In this document: positions 13,684 through 17,871 of the stretch, in pieces
Layout: each line of letters begins with the position of its first letter
Numbering within the stretch: position 1 is the stretch's first letter
Origin: Sphingomonadales bacterium
GTDB lineage: Bacteria; Pseudomonadota; Alphaproteobacteria; Sphingomonadales; Sphingomonadaceae
DNA: 17,871 nt
Assembly: GCA_028868335.1 (NCBI GenBank)
Contig: JAGWUU010000025.1
Span: forward strand, 1 to 17,871
Direction: 5' to 3'
Translations under genes and position numbers: made by a program
Notes under the pieces: model-generated
Told to the model about the DNA's origin: nothing
Database searches by the model: none
The model's input: only the letters and a program-made list of their open reading frames with translations

Positions 13684-14673
13684 ATGGAATTCCTGATCGC
13701 CGACTGGCTGGGAACCCCGGCCTGGTTCTGGCTGGCCTTTGCCGGCCTCGTCATCGCGCTCACCGCCTTCGATCTTGGCCTTCTCCACCGGGAGGACCGA
13801 GCCATGGGCATTGGCGAATCGCTCAGGCTTTCGGCCTTTTACATCTCGGTCGCGCTGGCGTTCGGGGTCTGGGTCTGGGTCGCCAAGGGCGCCGACCCGG
13901 CGATGAAATACTACACCGGCTTCTTCATCGAAAAAGCGCTGTCGATCGACAACGTGTTCGTGATCAGCCTGATCTTCACCTTCTTCGCGGTTCCGGCGAA
14001 ATACCAGTATCGGGCCTTGCTGTGGGGCATCCTGGCGGTGATCGTGCTGCGCGGAGTGATGATCGCGGCGGGCGCGGCGCTGGTGGAGCAGGCCCACTGG
14101 GTACTGTACGTATTCGCCGCCTTCCTGATCTATACCGGCGTGCGGATGTTCCGCGCCGACGATCACGCGCCGGACCTGGCGAACAATCCCGCGATCCGCT
14201 GGATTTCTACCCATATGCGCGTGACCAAGGAGCACCACGGCAGCCGCTTCTTCGTCCGGGTGCCGGACGAACGGAACGGCCGGATGGTGCGCGCCGCGAC
14301 CCCGCTGTTCCTGGCGCTGGTAGTGATCAATCTTGCCGACCTGGTGTTCGCGGTCGATTCGGTCCCGGCGATCTTCGCGATCACCACCGATACCTTCGTG
14401 GTCTATACCAGCAACATCATGGCGATCCTCGGCCTGCGCGCGCTGTACTTTGCGCTCGCCGCGATGATCCACCGTTTCCACTACCTCAAATATGCGCTGG
14501 CCGCCGTACTCGTGTTCATCGGCGGCAAGATCCTGATCGCGGATTTCGTGCTGGGCGGTGCCAAGTTCCCGCCGCTCGCCAGCCTGGGCGTGACCATCGC
14601 CCTGATCGGCGCGGGGATCGGCTACTCCCTGTGGAAGACGCGCGGCGAGGACGGCGCCGCATCTGCCGCCTAG
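13684..14673 (+). CDS. TerC family integral membrane protein (Alx-like)
   Basis: Predicted 329-residue polytopic protein with about eight to nine membrane helices. The two acidic in-membrane motifs of the TerC family are present: EKALSIDNVFVI (83-94) and NLADLVFAVDSVPAIFAIT (216-234), with Asp and Asn residues thought to bind metal. A cytoplasmic loop (about 155-202) separates the two halves. TerC and Alx proteins are tied to manganese export and tellurite or pH stress; the metal here is inferred from the family. ATG at 13684 has AGGG nine bases upstream and is preferred over the in-frame TTG at 13675. No other ter genes lie nearby, which argues for the housekeeping Alx-like role rather than a tellurite cluster. 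Its TAG stop shares three bases with the recQ stop. Confidence 0.92.
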   Translation: MEFLIADWLGTPAWFWLAFAGLVIALTAFDLGLLHREDRAMGIGESLRLSAFYISVALAFGVWVWVAKGADPAMKYYTGFFIEKALSIDNVFVISLIFTFFAVPAKYQYRALLWGILAVIVLRGVMIAAGAALVEQAHWVLYVFAAFLIYTGVRMFRADDHAPDLANNPAIRWISTHMRVTKEHHGSRFFVRVPDERNGRMVRAATPLFLALVVINLADLVFAVDSVPAIFAITTDTFVVYTSNIMAILGLRALYFALAAMIHRFHYLKYALAAVLVFIGGKILIADFVLGGAKFPPLASLGVTIALIGAGIGYSLWKTRGEDGAASAA

Positions 14674-16511
14674 TTCTGCTGGATCACCTTGAGAAACGCC
14701 TCGCCGTAGGCATCAAGCTTGCGCGCCCCGACCCCGCCGATCTCGCCCAGCGCGGAGAGCGAGGCAGGGCGCGCCGCTGCCATTTCGCGCAGGGTCGAAT
14801 CGTGGAAGATGACATAGGGCGGCACTCCCGCCTCAAGCGCCAGGTCGCGGCGCAAGGTCCGGAGCGCATCGAACAGCGGATCGCCCACCGGGTTGACCGC
14901 GCCCGACCGATCCCGGCGGCCCTTGCGGCTGCGTTCGGGTTTGGGGGCAAGCGCGATCATCACCGCCGCATCGCCCTTCAGCACAGACTTGGCATCGCCG
15001 CCCAGCGCCAGCCCGCCATGCTCGGTCGGGACCAGGCTGCCTCGGGCCTGCAGCGCGCGGGCGAGAGGACGCAGGAGGTAGGATTCCTCCGCATTCACGA
15101 TCCCGAACACGCTCAGCCGGTCATGCCCGCGCTGCGCCACTCGTTCATCACCGGCGCCGGTCAGGACCTTTTCAATATGGCCGAAGCCATAGCTTTGCCC
15201 GGTGCGATAAACCGCCGACAGCAGCTTTTGCGCCAGTGTGGTCGCATCGACGATCCCCGGCGCTTCAAGGCAGTTGTCGCAGTTGCCGCAAGTCTCGGGC
15301 GGGTCCTCGCCGAAGTGGCGGAGCAGCAGGGCGCGGCGGCAACCGGCAGTTTCGACCAGCCCCGCCATCGCGTCGATCCGCGCGGACTCTCCGGCGCGGC
15401 GGCCTTCCTCAACCTCGCCCAGCCGGTGGCGGGCGCGGGCAAAGTCCTCCGCCGCCCATAGCAGCAGCGCCACGGAGGCATCGCCGTCACGCCCGGCGCG
15501 ACCGGTTTCCTGATAGTAGGACTCGATCGACTTGGGCACTCCGGCATGGGCGACGAAGCGCACGTCGGGCTTGTCGATCCCCATCCCGAAGGCGACGGTG
15601 GCGACCATCACCATGTCTTCGCTCGCGACGAAGGCGGCCTGGTTGGCGGCGCGCACCTCTGCCGGAAGCCCCGCGTGGTAGGGCAGGACCGTGCGTCCGG
15701 TCGCCGCCGCCAGCTTCTCGGCCAGATCCTCGGTCCGCTTGCGGGTCGGGGCATAGACGATCCCCGGCCCCGGCTGCTCGGCCATCAGCGCGGCAAGCTG
15801 GCGGGTGATCGCCTCGCGATGCGTCACCCGATAGCGGATGTTGGGCCGATCGAACCCGGCGACGATCAGCCCATCCGCCGGAATACCAAGCTGGGCGAGG
15901 ATGTCGGCGCGGGTGTGGGCGTCTGCCGTGGCAGTGAGCGCCAGGCGGGGGACGGCCGGGAAGGCGTCCATCAAGGGACGCAGCAAGCGGTAGTCGGGGC
16001 GGAAATCGTGCCCCCATTCGGATACGCAGTGCGCTTCGTCGATCGCGAACAGGCTGACGCGCGCCTTGGACAGTAGCTCGCGGAAATGCGGCTGGCTTGC
16101 GCGTTCCGGCGCGACGTAGAGCAGGTCGAGATCGCCGCTGCGGAACCGGTCGATCGCCGTTTCGCGGTAGTCGTCGCTATCGGCGCTGGTCAGGCTGGCG
16201 GCGCGAATGCCGTTGGCCTCGGCGCTGCGAAGCTGATCGTGCATCAGCGCGATCAGTGGTGAGATCACGACGCAGGTTCCGTCCATGGTCACGGCGGGAA
16301 GCTGGTAGGTCAGGCTCTTGCCCGCACCGGTCGGCATGACCGCAAGGCTTGATTGCCCGGCCATGACCCGATCGATCACCTGTTGCTGCACCCCGCGAAA
16401 GGCGGTGAAGCCAAACGTGGCGTGAAGCTGGTCGAGAAGATCGGGCGCGGTCACAGGTCTGCGCCTAGTGCGCCGGGCCGGTTTGGGAAAGGCCGCGTTG
16501 CTGGTTCTCAT
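14670..16511 (-). CDS. recQ: ATP-dependent DNA helicase RecQ
   Basis: Predicted 613-residue 3'-5' helicase for recombination and fork repair. The domain order is helicase 1 with Walker A MPTGAGKSLTYQLPA (K65) and the DEAH box (AIDEAHCVSEWGHDFR, from D158), helicase 2 with YYQETGRAGRDG, a zinc subdomain with C391, C408, C411 and C414, an RQC winged helix (about 420-510), and a C-terminal HRDC domain (about 542-613, ending in GGVGARKLDAYGEAFL). All parts are intact. I start at ATG 16511 (MRTSNAAFPKP), which has GAGG just upstream. A shorter GTG start at VTAPDLLDQL (19 residues in) is equally compatible with the helicase core. It diverges from the GFA-domain gene and converges on terC with a 4-bp overlap. 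Confidence 0.97.
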   Translation of the reverse strand: MRTSNAAFPKPARRTRRRPVTAPDLLDQLHATFGFTAFRGVQQQVIDRVMAGQSSLAVMPTGAGKSLTYQLPAVTMDGTCVVISPLIALMHDQLRSAEANGIRAASLTSADSDDYRETAIDRFRSGDLDLLYVAPERASQPHFRELLSKARVSLFAIDEAHCVSEWGHDFRPDYRLLRPLMDAFPAVPRLALTATADAHTRADILAQLGIPADGLIVAGFDRPNIRYRVTHREAITRQLAALMAEQPGPGIVYAPTRKRTEDLAEKLAAATGRTVLPYHAGLPAEVRAANQAAFVASEDMVMVATVAFGMGIDKPDVRFVAHAGVPKSIESYYQETGRAGRDGDASVALLLWAAEDFARARHRLGEVEEGRRAGESARIDAMAGLVETAGCRRALLLRHFGEDPPETCGNCDNCLEAPGIVDATTLAQKLLSAVYRTGQSYGFGHIEKVLTGAGDERVAQRGHDRLSVFGIVNAEESYLLRPLARALQARGSLVPTEHGGLALGGDAKSVLKGDAAVMIALAPKPERSRKGRRDRSGAVNPVGDPLFDALRTLRRDLALEAGVPPYVIFHDSTLREMAAARPASLSALGEIGGVGARKLDAYGEAFLKVIQQN

Positions 16512-16618
16512 CACCTCGCTTGCCCCAAGGCGGCGGGACTCGCCTCGCGTTGCGGTTGGTGCTAATGGGTGGGCCCCGGATCGGGTCGCAACCAACGGGC
16601 AGAAAGGGAGCGACGGAA

Positions 16619-17041
16619 ATGACTTACTCGGGTGAGTGCTTTTGCGGGGCCGTCAAACTTGAAGTCACCGGAGAGCCGGAGGGCATGGGTTACTGCCACT
16701 GCCGATCCTGCCGCTCATGGTCTGGCGGGCCGGTCAATGGCTTTACCCTGTGGAAGCCGGAAAACGTGCGGGTGACCCAAGGAAGCGACCAGGTCGCGGT
16801 TTACAACAAGACCCCCACAAGCGACCGTACCTATTGCAAGACATGCGGTGGGCACCTGATGACAAACCATCCGGGGCTCGGCGTTGTCGATGTCTTTTCC
16901 GCGACCTTGCCGGGGCTGGACTTCAAGCCCGGCCTGCACATCAACTACACCGAATCGGTCCTGCCGATGAAGGACGGCTTGCCGAAGTTCGCCGATTTCC
17001 CCGGCGCCTTTGGCGGTTCCGATCGGCAGGTCGCCGAGTAG
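16619..17041 (+). CDS. GFA / CENP-V domain zinc protein
   Basis: Predicted 140-residue small cytoplasmic protein of the glutathione-dependent formaldehyde-activating (GFA) fold. Zinc-ligand clusters are CFCGAV (C7, C9), YCHCRSCR (C26, C28, C31) and YCKTCGGH (C73, C76), the family's usual arrangement of two zinc sites. Most members have no proven substrate; the formaldehyde role belongs to one subfamily and should not be assumed here. ATG at 16619 has AAAGGGAG at 16603-16610 with eight-base spacing, a strong ribosome-binding site. It is divergent from recQ (107 bp), and its stop lies three bases from the stop of metH. Confidence 0.93.
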   Translation: MTYSGECFCGAVKLEVTGEPEGMGYCHCRSCRSWSGGPVNGFTLWKPENVRVTQGSDQVAVYNKTPTSDRTYCKTCGGHLMTNHPGLGVVDVFSATLPGLDFKPGLHINYTESVLPMKDGLPKFADFPGAFGGSDRQVAE

Positions 17042-17044
17042 CGC

Positions 17045-17871
17045 TCAGTCGAGGTTGGGGCGCAGTCGGCGCTCCGCCAGTTCGATGCTGATCCCGCACC
17101 GCGCCGCGTAGTCTTCAAGCTGGTCGCGCCCGATCCGGGCGACGCCGAAGTATTCGCTCTGCGGATGGGCGAAGTAGAAGCCCGAGACCGCCGCCGTCGG
17201 CAGCATGGCGAAGCTTTCGGTAAGGGTCAGCCCTGCGCTGCCTCCCGCCTGGAGCAGATCGAACAGGATCGGCTTCAGCGAGTGATCGGGGCAGGCGGGA
17301 TAACCCGGCGCGGGGCGGATGCCGCGGTATTGCTCCTTGATCAGCGCTTCGTTGGTCAGTTGCTCGCCCGGAGCATAGGCCCAGAGCGTGGTGCGGACGT
17401 GTTGATGGAGCCGTTCCGCGAAGGCTTCGGCAAAGCGGTCTGCCAAGGCCTTCAGCAGGATGTCATTATAATCATCATGCGCCGCCTTGAAGCGCTCCAG
17501 ATGCGGCTCGATGCCGTGGATGCCGACAGCAAAGCCGCCGATCCAGTCACCATCCCGATCAATGAAATCGGCGAGGCAATAGTTGGCGCGCTCCCGGCTT
17601 TTCACCACCTGCTGGCGCAGGAAGGGCAGCTTGATGCTCTGCTCATTGTCGAGATGTAGCGTCACATCGTCGCCATCACGCGCACAGGGCCAGAAGCCGC
17701 AGACGCCCTTTGCGTTGAGCCATTTCTCGGCAATGATCCGCTCGAGCATCTTGCGGGCATCGGCGTAGAGTGAACGCGCCGATTCACCGACCACGGCATC
17801 GTCAAGAATGGCGGGATAGACCCCCGCCAGCTCCCAAGCGCGGAAGAACGGCGTCCAGTCAAAGCAATCGG
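17045..17871 (-). CDS. metH: Cobalamin-dependent methionine synthase, C-terminal activation domain (partial)
   Basis: The gene runs off the right edge, so only the last 275 codons are seen. They cover the AdoMet-dependent reactivation domain of MetH: DWTPFFRAWELAGVYPAIL at the visible start, FIDRDGDWIGGFAVG in the middle, the AdoMet-binding block RGIRPAPGYPACPDHSLK, and HPQSEYFGVARIGRDQLEDYA near the end. This domain remethylates cob(II)alamin with S-adenosylmethionine after accidental oxidation. The N-terminal homocysteine, folate and cobalamin domains are outside the window, so I cannot tell whether the protein is full length or the split two-gene form seen in many alphaproteobacteria. The stop at 17045 is three bases from the GFA gene stop. 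Confidence 0.96.
   Translation of the reverse strand, partial: DCFDWTPFFRAWELAGVYPAILDDAVVGESARSLYADARKMLERIIAEKWLNAKGVCGFWPCARDGDDVTLHLDNEQSIKLPFLRQQVVKSRERANYCLADFIDRDGDWIGGFAVGIHGIEPHLERFKAAHDDYNDILLKALADRFAEAFAERLHQHVRTTLWAYAPGEQLTNEALIKEQYRGIRPAPGYPACPDHSLKPILFDLLQAGGSAGLTLTESFAMLPTAAVSGFYFAHPQSEYFGVARIGRDQLEDYAARCGISIELAERRLRPNLD

Noticed and set aside
13644..15461. A 605-codon plus-strand open frame across terC and recQ
   Set aside because: It runs out of frame through terC and antisense through recQ, two genes with full motif sets; it is a high-GC shadow frame.

Overview
The window reads as ordinary, gene-dense chromosome from a GC-rich alphaproteobacterium, most likely Sphingomonadales (Erythrobacter, Novosphingobium or Sphingopyxis type). 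This assignment is inferred from the gene families and their style: an intracellular Cys-type PHA depolymerase, a lolA-xth pair, a GTP cyclohydrolase II with a long N-terminal extension, DUF465 and DUF4126 proteins, and high-GC third codon positions. No marker such as 16S rRNA is present to confirm it. I see no phage, insertion sequence, CRISPR array, tRNA or rRNA.

Layout from left to right. At 1-1450 (+) lie the 3' end of a thiolase, a carboxymuconolactone decarboxylase-family protein almost touching it, and a DUF4126 membrane protein. A PHA depolymerase (phaZ, -) converges on the last of these. It is separated from a divergent ABC exporter by a spacer full of TGCA motifs that resemble PHA-regulator (PhaR) sites. 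The exporter is followed three bases later by uppP. phhA (-) faces uppP and diverges from a polyphosphate kinase 2 gene across a short palindrome. Then come rpmG, lolA, a 483-bp gene-free stretch (tandem repeat, candidate small RNA or long 3' UTR with a very strong terminator, and a C/G-rich palindromic element), xth and a TTG-started ribA.

The second half holds a secreted beta-helix protein (-) and a compact minus-strand operon: an SPFH/band-7 membrane protein, an Arc-like ribbon-helix-helix protein and a small two-TM protein. The operon is driven by a near-consensus promoter overlaid with AT-rich repeats. A DUF465 gene and a TerC-family gene follow on the plus strand. recQ (-) shares the bases of its stop codon with terC. 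A GFA-domain protein (+) and the C-terminal activation domain of cobalamin-dependent methionine synthase (-, running off the window) close the segment.

Functionally the window mixes envelope work (ABC exporter, undecaprenyl phosphate recycling, lipoprotein carrier, SPFH scaffold), storage polymers (PHA breakdown, polyphosphate-driven nucleotide phosphorylation), DNA repair (Xth, RecQ) and cofactor or amino-acid metabolism (RibA, PhhA, MetH). Nothing ties all of it into one system. The parts most worth checking are the SPFH-Arc-membrane protein operon with its repeat-bearing promoter, the lolA-xth intergenic transcript, and the degenerate RibB-like half of RibA. Three convergent gene pairs abut within a few bases, leaving no room for terminators between them.
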